Shown: positions 55,145-63,728 of the stretch, piece by piece
How the letters are laid out: every line of letters starts with the position of its first letter
Position numbering within the stretch: position 1 is the first letter of the stretch
Assembly: GCF_017599345.1 (NCBI RefSeq)
Contig: NZ_JAGFVL010000039.1
Location: 105,480 to 169,479 of the forward strand
Direction of reading: 5' to 3'
DNA length: 64,000 nt
Origin: Gracilibacillus suaedae
Lineage (GTDB): Bacteria; Bacillota; Bacilli; Bacillales; Amphibacillaceae
Program-made: the position numbers and the translations under genes
Notes under the pieces: model-generated
Told to the model about the DNA's origin: nothing
Database searches by the model: none
Seen by the model: the letters and a program-made list of their open reading frames with translations, nothing else

Positions 55145-55545
55145 ATGCGTGCTTATAGATCACGAAAATATGATCTAAACATGTATTTGCTCGTGCTAAC
55201 CCATTCAGAAAATCATTCCTCTGGCATTCAATAGAAATTCTTTTGTGGTAGCCAATTTTATCTAGCTGATTTTTCAAAGCACATACGGGTAATCACCTGT
55301 TCCTGGTGCCATTCTTCCACTATCAGCTACGTGCACATGCTGTAAATAAGACCTTGCTGTTTCGATATTTTCAAGGGGTTCATTTTCTTCCATCATATGA
55401 TATAAATTTGCTAGAACTTGAATAGGTGGACGGTTCATTTTTCCTGCGAGAACAACTGCTTCTGACACACTAGTAATAACATTGCTTTCTTTTTTGTTTA
55501 ATGGTTCGATAACGATTGTTATCCCTATTGGCTCTATCGAGGCTA
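55145..55545 (-). pseudogene. Frameshifted sugar-phosphate isomerase/epimerase remnant
   Basis: Minus-strand frames give PIGITIVIEPLNKKESNVI, VSEAVVLAGKMNRPPIQVLA and YLQHVHVADSGRMAPGTGDY. After a frameshift near 55265 comes IGYHKRISIECQRNDFLNGL ending KHA-stop. This is the C-terminal half of a TIM-barrel sugar-phosphate isomerase (xylose-isomerase-like, YihM/IolE type). The 5-prime half is absent, ending at sequence AGGCTACTGAAAAACCCC that looks like an insertion-sequence end. It was probably the first enzyme gene of the AraC-linked sugar locus. Confidence 0.75.
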
Positions 55546-56337
55546 CTGAAAAACCCCACTAATTTTTAAACATTGAAAATGCAATCGCTGTTACTGTATG
55601 CATTTTCTTTATCGCTTATTAAAATAGTATCAATTTTAAAGATTCAATGTTTAAATCTTATTGCTCTTCATTTGACTGAAATTGCTCAACCTTCTGATTA
55701 AATACATCAACAATTTGTCTGAACTCTACTTTTCCCAACAATGCAACATCATTCTCATATTGCTCTAAAATGATTTTTACGTTATTATATACGATAATAT
55801 TTTACTCTCATAAGATTTACATAACATAGTGGAAGTTTAAAAACACCTCTCAATCCAACCTTACTATCAGTTAATTCCACATATATGAATACTCTTTGGA
55901 AAACTTGTCTTCTTATAATAAGAGGTTTATCTCATAATTGGAATTAATGAAATTTTCGTGCTAAATAATGACACAATGATAAGACACAAGAAATCATTTG
56001 GTAGGAAAAATCGCATTCAAATTAATTTACACAAATTATTTAACAGTGTTGGCAATTTCTTTCTTAGCTCCTCTAACTCTACTGTTGTGTCGCTCTGCAA
56101 TAAAATTCTCGTTAGATTTAACTAAGCTTCTATCATATTCCTTCAAAATCATAGCTAAAAGCAAAAATAGAATCTAATAAACTAGCTGTAAAAAATCATC
56201 AATCTTACAACCGGAATACTGAGTATCTGGCATTCTGCATGAAGTTTTTTGAAGATGCTTATTCACACTGGCGCGACTTCGGGTTCGCAAGGAGTAAGAG
56301 TAGGTAGGGCTTACGTTGCTTAAGTTAGAAAATTCCA
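55546..56337. other. Decayed region between gene remnants
   Basis: GAAAATGCA/TGCATTTTC form a hairpin at 55574-55606. At 55661-55780 the minus strand reads EQYENDVALLGKVEFRQIVD followed by VFNQKVEQFQSNEEQ-stop, a tail of a protein that I cannot name. The rest, to the IS1182 fragment, has no intact frame. Confidence 0.4.
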
Positions 56338-56553
56338 GTGGAACATGTACCACGGTTAAGCGAAATTCCAATTTTGAATTTCCCACCCAAGTTTATCGGG
56401 ATTAAAAATAATAAATCCTATGCGTTACTTTATCAATCACTGGAAGTAATGATTCCAGCAGATGATTCGGTCCGACTCCATTGCCTCTTATGTGAAAGGA
56501 TGGATTACAGAGAACTACTACAGGCATACTCTAAAAGGGCGAAAACCGATTAG
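56338..56553 (+). mobile_element. IS1182-family transposase N-terminal fragment
   Basis: About 70 codons match the start of IS1182-type transposases: SLEVMIPADDSVRLHCLLCE, RMDYRELLQAYSKRAK and then a stop. Intact proteins exceed 450 aa. The catalytic DDE region is missing, so this is a dead copy. Confidence 0.75.
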
Positions 56554-56756
56554 ATGGAATTCAATTTAGAGATTATAAAACAATCATATAGTGTTTTAAA
56601 AGTAGATTACCGCCAAGACGAAGGAAAAAAGATGGATATCAGCATGATGAGGAAGAATGGGATTTTGATAATGGAGACCTTTTAATTGTATTGGATGAGA
56701 AAGAACAGATAAATGAGCTTAAAAGAGATTTTACAGTTTTCTATAAAAATCAATAG
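56554..56756 (+). pseudogene. Small broken gene, unrecognised
   Basis: One frame opens with MEFNLEIIKQSYSVLKVDYR and closes early. A shifted frame continues with HDEEEWDFDNGDLLIVLDEK and ends DFTVFYKNQ-stop at 56754. A single frameshift would join them into a protein of about 67 residues. I do not recognise the family. It lies between an IS fragment and a SUKH gene, so an immunity-like role is possible but unsupported. Confidence 0.4.
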
Positions 56757-57239
56757 CTTTGTAAAAATTGTTTTAAACATAAAAAGGTAGAAAGTTTAAA
56801 AGAAAAAAGAACAAAACACTGGGGATGGACAGCTTGGGAAGGTTTACCAGATAACTCGATGAAGAAATTGCAAAATAAAATTCTTGTAGGAGTACCTGAA
56901 CTATCCATCTCCTTTGTTTTCCATATTTTGCTAATCAAACTTATACTTCCATTATACGGCAATTCGCCTGAACAGCAAGTGTTTCTATGTAACAATGACC
57001 GTTTGTTGTTAAACAAACTGGCAGTTTTGTGTATTAAAATTTTTGGAAGGATTTATACAAAAGTAACATACAAAAAAATAATACTTTAACCTAATTAGAC
57101 AAATTACAACACTTTTCTTTATATTCATATGTTAAGATTTACTAGTATCATAAAATAAAGTAGACCGGAATAAAAACTATCAATTACAAAAGAAAATATC
57201 ATAGAATTCATGCTGACAACTAAAAGGAGTGTGTGTTAA
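56757..57239. other. Intergenic region before the SUKH gene
   Basis: Frames at 56750-57016 (minus) and 56859-57089 (plus) lack ribosome sites and family features, so they are not called. The SUKH promoter should lie at 57100-57220; TTAAGATTTACTAGTATCATAAAAT near 57130 is AT-rich and plausible. Confidence 0.35.
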
Positions 57240-57770
57240 ATGGAAGAAGGTCAAATTATTAGAAAAACTTTGCACGGATTAAAACAAAGATTAAATAGTG
57301 ATGGAACTATTACTATACAGCAAGAAGTTGGGGGTATTTTTGAACTTCCTTGTTCTTTTCAAAACCCAGCTACAAAAGAACAAATTGAAAACTTCCAATC
57401 CGAGCATGATTGGATTTTGCCAAAAGATTATCAGAATTTCCTGTTAGAACACAATGGAGCAAGAATTTTTGAGGACTTAGATTTATATAGTTTAGAGGAA
57501 TTGATTACTTTTAAAGACCCCAACTTACCCGAAGGGTGCTTTTGCATAGCCAGTTTCTTAGATAATCGTATCATAATAGATACTAGAGTTTATAAAAAAG
57601 GAATTAATGATTATTTGTTTTGTTTGGATTCAGTAGATGGCTTTGAAGATGCAATAAAATTGAATGCTAATTTTGAATTATGGTTGGATCGTTTAATTAT
57701 TGCACAAGGAGTAAAATACTGGGAATGGAAAGATTCTGATACTTTCTATTACCGTTGGAGTATTTCATGA
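57240..57770 (+). CDS. SMI1/KNR4 (SUKH) family immunity-type protein
   Basis: A 176-aa cytoplasmic protein of the SUKH superfamily: ENFQSEHDWILPKDYQNFLL, EHNGARIFEDLDLYSLEELI and GCFCIASFLDNRIIIDTRVY. SUKH proteins commonly neutralise nuclease toxins of polymorphic toxin systems. AAAGGAGTG lies 8 nt before the ATG. It converges with an HNH-nuclease toxin gene and shares a bidirectional terminator with it, which supports a toxin/immunity pair in an unusual orientation. Confidence 0.88.
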   Translation: MEEGQIIRKTLHGLKQRLNSDGTITIQQEVGGIFELPCSFQNPATKEQIENFQSEHDWILPKDYQNFLLEHNGARIFEDLDLYSLEELITFKDPNLPEGCFCIASFLDNRIIIDTRVYKKGINDYLFCLDSVDGFEDAIKLNANFELWLDRLIIAQGVKYWEWKDSDTFYYRWSIS

Positions 57771-57781
57771 TTGTTATCACA

Positions 57782-57812
57782 AATACCCCCTCTTAAATTA
57801 AGAGGGGGTATT
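57782..57812. terminator. Bidirectional terminator between SUKH and HNH genes
   Basis: AATACCCCCTCTTAA and TTAAGAGGGGGTATT form a perfect 15-bp inverted repeat around one base. It starts 11 nt after the SUKH stop and ends 2 nt before the HNH stop, so it serves both convergent genes. Confidence 0.92.
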
Positions 57813-57814
57813 CT

Positions 57815-58564
57815 TTAATAATTTGTCCACCAAGGGGTTACTGTACCTCGATGAAAAGATTTAGGAAGCGGTATTAAATTGGCTGGGTCATTACTACCAC
57901 CATAGGCTCGGGGAATAATATGATGAATTTCAATATTATCCCAACTTCTAATTCCATATTGAGCTTCATACCAAGTTTTATAGATTTTTCTTTCAGTAGG
58001 TCCCCACTTCACTCTTTGATCCACAGGTACTTTTTTGTACTCCGCTGAAGCCGGAGCTAATAACGTTTTACCAGATTGCTCATCTACATATGAAGGGTAC
58101 CATACACCTTTACTGTTAGTTAAAAATGTACCTTCAACCCAAGTAGTTGTCTTAACTGTAGGTGGATTACCAGCCCATGTAGCAACTCCATTTCCATTAT
58201 ATTCCCAAAACAAAGTCTGATTTACATCATAATATGCCATTACATTTTGTCCAACATAAATTTGGGCTGTTGTCCATGTTTTACTCATTCTTTTATCGCA
58301 AGTGAAATCTTCTCTTACGTCACGGCTAGAACATAAATTTTGAGAAACTGATAATGTAGCGGGTTTGGTCCCAACTACTTCTGTCACCTCAACTCCTTGA
58401 GCGACTTGTCCATTACCTGCAAACATTGCAGCAGAAATTGTTACTAAACTTGTAGATTGGGTCTCTATTCTATCAAGTTGTTCTTGGGACTTAATTTCAC
58501 CACTTTTAATATTTCCTTGCTTGTCGATAGATATATATTCTTCGGTTGTGTGAACTTTCTCCAT
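57815..58564 (-). CDS. HNH-nuclease polymorphic-toxin-like protein, probably 5-prime truncated
   Basis: A 249-aa open frame ending in an HNH/ENDO VII-type nuclease: IEIHHIIPRAYGGSNDPANL, then IPLPKSFHRGTVTPWW. The upstream part (YYDVNQTLFWEYNGNG, NSKGVWYPSYVDEQSGKT) looks like an extracellular pre-toxin region. The listed ATG has no ribosome site, and the frame stays open and coding-like to about 58660 (APVEKTDDSSIGKSSLEDKV). There it meets the end of another gene, so the native N-terminus has been lost. Such proteins cut DNA of rival cells. Whether this copy is expressed is doubtful. Confidence 0.75.
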   Translation of the reverse strand: MEKVHTTEEYISIDKQGNIKSGEIKSQEQLDRIETQSTSLVTISAAMFAGNGQVAQGVEVTEVVGTKPATLSVSQNLCSSRDVREDFTCDKRMSKTWTTAQIYVGQNVMAYYDVNQTLFWEYNGNGVATWAGNPPTVKTTTWVEGTFLTNSKGVWYPSYVDEQSGKTLLAPASAEYKKVPVDQRVKWGPTERKIYKTWYEAQYGIRSWDNIEIHHIIPRAYGGSNDPANLIPLPKSFHRGTVTPWWTNY

Positions 58565-58646
58565 ACCGTCTTTTACTTTGTCTTCTAATGAAGACTTACC
58601 TATAGAAGAGTCATCGGTTTTCTCAACGGGTGCTAATTCAATTGTG

Positions 58647-59087
58647 TTATCTGATATACATATCTCCCATCGTTACCTGAAGACCTTTAAAATCTATATA
58701 AGAGAGTGGGCCATCATTTGTGTCGATTTTTGTATCAGGAGGGAGATACGTTTCCGTAAACGAATTATCTTCCCCAAGTGACTCGATGTATTGGTCTCGA
58801 ACCTTATCGTAATCTTCAGCGGACTTCCAATTGAATGCAGGTTCGAAAAAGGACTTCGCCGATTCGGTATCCGTTTCAATCATCAACGGATCAAGCCCTG
58901 TTGCCTGTTTAACCGAAGCGTTTTTTTGCTCATTCAGTTCTGCTTGATGTTTCGCAATATTATTTTCCACGGTGTTAAGCTCACTTATCAACGACGCGTG
59001 TTTTTCTTCCAATTCTTTTTTTACGATCCTCTGGTTCCACAGGGAAATTCCAACAAATAGAAGAAGGGTAAACCCGCCTATCCCCAT
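58647..59087 (-). pseudogene. Membrane-anchored coiled-coil protein, 3-prime truncated
   Basis: 146 codons with one N-terminal helix (about 3-18), a heptad-rich coiled coil (about 20-55, KKELEEKHASLISELNTVEN) and a soluble domain (SFFEPAFNWKSAEDYDKVRD, PLSYIDFKGLQVTMGDMYI) that stops abruptly at the joint with the toxin gene. The overall look is of extracytoplasmic proteins of conjugative or type VII-related loci, but I do not recognise the family. Its start at 59087 also abuts a truncated MFS gene. Confidence 0.5.
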
Positions 59088-59090
59088 TTT

Positions 59091-59571
59091 AGTGGAAACT
59101 TATGGAGGGACACCCATTAATCTTAGTTACATTGAGGCTGCTTTAGGGGTTGGGATGCTCATAAGCACAGCAATTATCGGTATGATCAAAATACGCCGTA
59201 GGGGATTAACATCGATTGCAGGATTAATTGCGACATTAATAGTAGCTGTAGCTTTTAGTCAAATTCCTAATTTGTATATTTTAACAGCGTTAGCGTTCTT
59301 AATTGGATTTACCATGACATTTGTATCCATCCCATTTTTCGCCTCAGCACAAGAAGATACTGATCCCCGTATTATGGGAAGGGTCATGAGTATAGTCTTT
59401 TTAGCCATGAACGGGTTTGATCCGCTTGCCTATGCAACTGTAACTCTACTCGTTTCTAGAGGATTTGATATTCAATTAGTCATTCTGTCCTTTTCTATTG
59501 TTGGATTAATAATTGCTCTTTTCATTTTATGGAGAGGGCATACATTTAGAAGTTACAAGTCTAACTATTAA
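59091..59571 (+). pseudogene. C-terminal half of an MFS transporter
   Basis: About 160 codons encode the last five helices of an MFS exporter: GRVMSIVFLAMNGFDPLAYA, ISTAIIGMIKIRRRGL and ALAFLIGFTMTFVSIPFFAS. The first half is missing; the coding sequence emerges directly from the start region of the opposing coiled-coil gene. A proper terminator follows, so only the 5-prime side was lost. Confidence 0.8.
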
Positions 59572-59583
59572 TTTACTTTCAGG

Positions 59584-59616
59584 AAAAGGCCACTTTAGAT
59601 AGAAGTGGCCTTTTTT
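59584..59616 (+). terminator. Terminator after the MFS fragment
   Basis: AAAAGGCCACTT and AAGTGGCCTTTT form a 12-bp stem with a 7-nt loop and a T-run. Confidence 0.9.
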
Positions 59617-60232
59617 AGGTTTTATAGATAAAATAAATACACTTGTTGCATAGTAATGGTCTACTACGTAATAAAAAAGACTTGTTCCACAGCCTGGCTG
59701 ATTGTGGAACAACTTTATTGTAAAAGAAATATCTTTATTGCTACGGATCTATGACAAATTATGTTCGAAGTTGTGACATTTTATATTAGAATTCACAACT
59801 GTGTAATGACAATAAAGTTGTTTGTTTTTAAATCTGAAAATACGCATTACACCGTCCGAAAATGTGGACGGTGTAAAAATAAAGTTATTTAATTTTTGGT
59901 GTAATTGCTGAATAACAGCCCATAGTTTTACAATAAAGTCGTTTAAGTTGATGGGTTGTTCAACAATCGCGCCCCTTTTGCGGAAGATAATTTCACGGTT
60001 TACTTGGTTAAATTAAAGGACTTTATTTGCCCAATTCCTGAAGATCGTTCCATCATTATTATCAAAGAAAAAAGCCTAACGTTGTTCAATAAGATTAAAA
60101 AGTCTAGATGTTGTGCTTTCTAAGTTTTTACTTCCCAAACATTTTTAGCTAATATACAAAAACCATGCTTTGACATCGTCTAAAGCATGGAAATCTTTTA
60201 AACTAATATAATCTGCTAAGTTGATTTTTAGC

Positions 60233-60865
60233 TCATCCGTTTATTGAATTCATTAACCGAAAGAAGTATTCAGATTTATGAGTTTTATTTAGATTATACC
60301 ATGAATACAATGTATCTGGTGCAAATACATCTAATTTTTCCAGTACTTCCTTCGTAAATTCCAGAGGAGCTACTCCTGATGCAGTAACCAAATTCTCACC
60401 AGATACTGCAGGTCTCATTTCATAAAATTTTTCTCCTTTATAATTAGGACAGACCATTTTAAGATAATCTAAGTCATTGCTTGTATGCTTTCTAGAATCT
60501 AGGTACCCAAAATTCGCTAGTCCCTCAGTTGCACCACAAATTGCAGCAACAATAGTCCCAAGCTTTAAAGCATCGCCAATTTTTTTCAAGATAGGTTGAT
60601 GAAAATCTTCTCCCCAAGTATTCCCTCCAGGTAAAACTAAAAGATCTTTACTCTCAAGAGTACACTCATTTAGGGAAATATCTGGTTTTATGTTCAGTCC
60701 TCCCATCGTAGTAATGATTTCTTTATTAGCACCTACTGTAATTACTTTGAAAGGTGCTAAATCCCTTTTGAAATATCTTCCTGAGTTTAGTTCAGCAATT
60801 AAATATCCATATTCCCAGTCTGACATTGTATCAAATACATAAAGATAAACTTTTTTTGCTTGCAT
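60233..60865 (-). CDS. DJ-1/PfpI-family protein
   Basis: A 210-aa class I glutamine-amidotransferase-like protein. The nucleophile elbow is VAAICGATEG (C110), an early Glu lies in DWEYG (E18), and DLLVLPGGNTWGEDF precedes them. Members include YhbO-type stress proteins, glyoxalase-like enzymes and cysteine hydratases, so the reaction is open. It lies 75 nt after a WYL regulator gene, across a strong hairpin, and that protein may control it. Confidence 0.88.
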   Translation of the reverse strand: MQAKKVYLYVFDTMSDWEYGYLIAELNSGRYFKRDLAPFKVITVGANKEIITTMGGLNIKPDISLNECTLESKDLLVLPGGNTWGEDFHQPILKKIGDALKLGTIVAAICGATEGLANFGYLDSRKHTSNDLDYLKMVCPNYKGEKFYEMRPAVSGENLVTASGVAPLEFTKEVLEKLDVFAPDTLYSWYNLNKTHKSEYFFRLMNSING

Positions 60866-60906
60866 CCAATAACACTCCCATCACAATTGATATAGCATAT
60901 TATAAT

Positions 60907-60941
60907 ATAACTTCCCTGACAGCTAACGTCAGGGAAGTTAT
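60907..60941 (-). terminator. Hairpin between WYL regulator and DJ-1 gene
   Basis: ATAACTTCCCTGAC and GTCAGGGAAGTTAT form a perfect 14-bp stem with a 7-nt loop, touching the WYL stop codon. The T-run is short, so it may be an attenuator within a two-gene unit. Confidence 0.6.
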
Positions 60942-61903
60942 CATATTTGATGAAATTTTATTAGATCTGACAGAACTTCAATAAGTCTTTTCTTAAGACT
61001 TATTGGCTCAACAATTTGAATTGATTTACCATACGGCAAAAGTAAATAAGGTACATATGTATACATCATATCTTTTTCAAGCAGAAATACTGCTTGATTT
61101 GAAGTCCGTTTTTGTAAATAATGTCCTAAAAACCAATGTTGGCAAATATCACCTAACGTCCTTGTATTTCCATTAATAACTATAGAAATAATCCCCTCCT
61201 TATCTTCTATAGTTGGAAGGAGGTTTTTCATAAAAAAGTCCCGTGCTGAAAAATTTTCTGGGCGGTTAAACTTATTTTCTGTTAGCATTAGACTTTCAAT
61301 TCGATCTACTCTAAAGCTACGGATGTCATTCCTAAGATGACAAAATCCAATCACATACCACTTATTATTCCAATATATAATTCTGTACGGATCAACCAAT
61401 CTATACTTTGATTGCTCTTCGCCACTTTTATGGTATAAAATTTTTACAGAGTATCCGTTAGCTACGGCCTGCTCCAACTCCTTTAAGAAAGGTTCCATAG
61501 AGAGGGAAGTTAATTGCCTTATTACTTCAAGGCTGGTTAAATGTTGGTTTATCTTTGTTTCCTGCTCTTGATTTGAATATTTGCTTAGCTTTGAAGTAGC
61601 CCTATTTAGCGCTTCACCTCCATAATATCCGGCTTCTTCTGCAAAAACAGCAGCGTGAAATAGGGAGGTTTGCTCCTCAAAATCAAAAAAAAGTGGGGCT
61701 TCAATAAAATTATTCAATAAAGTGTATCCACCGTAATGCCCTGTGTCTGAAATTATAGGTACACCACTTGTTGAAAGTGTATCAATATAACGATACACAG
61801 TTCTTATATTCATCTCTAACTTTTCCGAAATTTGTTTTGCAGTAACTTTTTCACCTGAACTAAGCATCCATAGAATTGCTAGCATATTGTCAATTTTAGG
61901 CAT
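60941..61903 (-). CDS. WYL-domain transcriptional regulator (YafY-type)
   Basis: A 320-aa regulator. An N-terminal HTH_11 helix-turn-helix (KVTAKQISEKLEMNIRTVYR YIDTLS, about residues 17-45) is followed by a WYL domain at about 140-215 (VDPYRIIYWNNKWYVIGFCH, LRNDIRSFRVDRIESL) and a C-terminal WCX extension. WYL domains sense nucleic-acid or small-molecule ligands. GAGGTGGAG lies 5-10 nt before the ATG. It and the DJ-1 gene are the only intact genes between the candidate transposon ends. Confidence 0.9.
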   Translation of the reverse strand: MPKIDNMLAILWMLSSGEKVTAKQISEKLEMNIRTVYRYIDTLSTSGVPIISDTGHYGGYTLLNNFIEAPLFFDFEEQTSLFHAAVFAEEAGYYGGEALNRATSKLSKYSNQEQETKINQHLTSLEVIRQLTSLSMEPFLKELEQAVANGYSVKILYHKSGEEQSKYRLVDPYRIIYWNNKWYVIGFCHLRNDIRSFRVDRIESLMLTENKFNRPENFSARDFFMKNLLPTIEDKEGIISIVINGNTRTLGDICQHWFLGHYLQKRTSNQAVFLLEKDMMYTYVPYLLLPYGKSIQIVEPISLKKRLIEVLSDLIKFHQI

Positions 61904-62011
61904 ACAACTCCACCTCTACACGGAATTTATTTCCATTATATATGTTTAACTGCGATATTCTATAATCGGCCCGTTAATGGAATATCGTTATGTTATTGTT
62001 ACCATAAAATC

Positions 62012-62040
62012 ACCCTTTGGACAATGTATATCCAAAGGGG
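62012..62040. repeat. Hairpin shared in part with 25872-25915
   Basis: CCCTTTGGA/TCCAAAGGG form a stem. The preceding TTACCATAAAA and the following GACAA are shared with the region at 25874-25900, which also forms a hairpin. A short dispersed repeat is possible. Confidence 0.35.
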
Positions 62041-62392
62041 TAGAACGGTGCAACTTTTTTATAAACGGTTACCACGGCACTTAACATCATTTCTAAAAGT
62101 CAGCAATATTAATATATATAATTTCTTATCCTTTGAGCCCAATTCCCTGTAGTCTCATTAGAATGTCTTACCTTGTTATGTTGTTGATTTTTCAAAAAAG
62201 AATGACTCCAACTGCCACTATTAAAGACCAGGTTGGTCAATAATTCTTGAATATGTATTTCATTTCTATAGACCGACCCCGAATAATAGAAAAACTCACG
62301 TTTGATTACTATAATTGTAATCGATAACGTGTGTTTTTTAAACAACTTTATTTGTAATTAAAAGACTTTATTGTCACTCAACACATGTGAAC

Positions 62393-62485
62393 TCTAATAT
62401 AGAATGTCATTTATCGTATAATATCTAACTTAATATGTCATATGTTGTAAAAGCTCTAATGTAATATGACATTTGTTGTTTTCGG
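62393..62485. repeat. Three direct repeats with a 31-bp period
   Basis: Units starting TCTAAT or TCTAAC begin at 62393, 62424 and 62455, exactly 31 nt apart, each containing (A/T)ATGTCAT or its variant ATGACAT 11-13 nt later. The spacing resembles transposase-binding arrays or iterons. Copies are too divergent for a CRISPR array. Confidence 0.6.
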
Positions 62486-62603
62486 GAGATTTTAGCTAGT
62501 CTAATGAATTTTGGTAAAGGGATTTATAATAGCTTATCTTTTTGTTTTTAAACACACCAAAAAGTTGTAGCTTTGTAAAAAAGATTGATCAAAACAAGAA
62601 AGG

Positions 62604-62826
62604 GTGATCCGATTGAAAAAAATCAAAAACCATTTGCACTTTCTGCAAGAAAGAGATTGATACTAAAGAAATAAGCATAATAGTTGATAAAACAGGACTA
62701 TTACTTGTAGCACTTGCTTATTTACTGATGACTTGCTTAATGAAGAAATTGATTAGAGTTATCAGGCTTTATAAAAAAGATTGGTTAAAACCTATGTTAT
62801 CACTTATTGAATCAGCCTGTTTTTTA
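62604..62826 (+). pseudogene. Degenerate small gene with CxxC motif
   Basis: One frame reads KTICTFCKKEIDTKEISIIV and DKTGLLLVALAYLLMTCLM. The CTFCKKEI start looks like a zinc-ribbon knuckle, but there is no start codon in frame and neighbouring frames share the coding look, so the gene is frameshifted. It lies within the repeat arrays. I cannot assign a family. Confidence 0.3.
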
Positions 62827-63195
62827 TAAAAAAGTTTGATCAAAAGGAAATTTAAACATTGAAAAATCAATGTTTCACTATCGATTCAGCAGTAATTTTG
62901 ATCAATCTTTTTTGAATACGGTACAACTTTTTTATAAACGATCAAACTTTATTACAAACCAACAGTAATACATGGTTATTAATTATTATTACTACAAACG
63001 CAGCAAGGGCATGGTAAAACACAAGTAGTATTATATCGGTATATAAAGAAATAAGGATTAAATAGTACCAGTGAAAATAGTTACTCATGGTTCATCTATT
63101 TAATTTTTTCAATTATGAATGGTGATTAAACAATTAAATAACGAAACCCATATAATGCTAAATTCGTCTTATTATATAAAGGGGGAGTGTATCTA

Positions 63196-63531
63196 ATGAA
63201 AAAAAAAGTATTCATTACTTTTACTGCTATATTGTTAAGTATTTCAATAGCAGGGTGTGGCAATTCTGATATGGAAGGTATTATTTTAGAAGTAACAGAA
63301 AATGAGATATTACTTTCAAAGAATCTTTCTCAAGACAAGTATGAAGATATAAAAAATAAATCAATTTCAGAGATACAGGAAGAGGAAAAGGGTATTTCTT
63401 TAATTTCTTTAGCATATGACAATACAGAGGAATGGTCAAAAGGTGATGAAGTAAAAGTATGGATTGATGGAGATATACTTGCATCCTATCCTGAGCAAGC
63501 TAAGGCTAAGAAAATCCAATTTAAAAAATAA
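63196..63531 (+). CDS. DUF3221-family lipoprotein
   Basis: A 111-aa lipoprotein. The signal MKKKVFITFTAILLSISIAG ends at Cys21. The mature part has GIILEVTENEILLSKNLS and VKVWIDGDILASYPEQAKAK, as in Bacillus DUF3221 proteins, which form a small OB-like barrel of unknown role. The ATG at 63196 has GGGGGAG 8 nt upstream; a GTG at 63187 lies within that site. It is a single gene with its own terminator. Confidence 0.87.
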   Translation: MKKKVFITFTAILLSISIAGCGNSDMEGIILEVTENEILLSKNLSQDKYEDIKNKSISEIQEEEKGISLISLAYDNTEEWSKGDEVKVWIDGDILASYPEQAKAKKIQFKK

Positions 63532-63602
63532 GTTTCTCAACAATTTACCCTTTTTTCCAAAACTTAAAACTTTGTTAAATTAACGATGTATAAAAAATGA
63601 AC

Positions 63603-63641
63603 AAGAGCCAAATCCTATAGTATAAAGGGCTTGGCTCTTTG
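63603..63641 (+). terminator. Terminator of the DUF3221 gene
   Basis: AAGAGCCAA (63603-63611) pairs with TTGGCTCTT (63631-63639), extended by TCC/GGG-type pairs, and runs into TTTG. It lies about 70 nt after the stop codon. Confidence 0.8.
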
Positions 63642-63728
63642 TCTTACTTCGTATAGTTGATGTTATATTAACTGAATTTGTATTTAATATTCATATCAAA
63701 TTGATTACAAAAGTAATATCCAAAAAAT

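Larger units (their letters stand above)
59800..62383. mobile_element. Candidate transposase-less Tn7-like element carrying WYL and DJ-1 genes
   Basis: The left edge (59800-59823) and, in inverted orientation, the right edge (62383-62360) both begin TGT and contain TGACAATAAAGT at the same offset, matching at about 19 of 24 positions. Internal repeats ATAAAGT(T/C)-TTT occur at 59877 and 59930 on the left, and once more (complement of 62341-62355) on the right, all pointing inward. Three spaced sites on the left and two close ones on the right resemble TnsB-binding ends. No transposase remains, and no clear target duplication is seen (flanks ACAAC and CATGT). The stretch 59947-60232 inside holds one coding-like relic, VYLVKLKDFICPIPEDRS, and a 9-bp hairpin lies at 59849-59874. 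Confidence 0.5.
62049..62964. repeat. Second set of transposon-end-like repeats
   Basis: TTTATAAAAAAGTTG occurs in the same reverse orientation at 62049-62069 and 62920-62940, and related AAAAAAG(A/T)TTG(A/G)T(C/T)AAA units lie at 62575, 62774, 62828 (forward) and 62897 (reverse). The right edge, read leftward from 62964, begins TGTTGGTTTGTAATAAAG, echoing TGTTGAGTGACAATAAAG of the candidate element at 62383. A hairpin AAACATTGA/TCAATGTTT lies at 62854-62875. These look like binding arrays of related transposases. Confidence 0.5.

Noticed and set aside
56750..57089. Opposing short open frames between the broken gene and SUKH
   Set aside because: They overlap each other on opposite strands, lack ribosome sites and have no domain features.
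62109..62345. 78-codon minus-strand open frame near the transposon-end repeats
   Set aside because: It overlaps repeat motifs, lacks a ribosome site and shows no coding signature; treated as chance.
62393..62485. CRISPR array
   Set aside because: Only three divergent units, no conserved repeat with unique spacers and no cas genes; transposase sites or iterons fit better.
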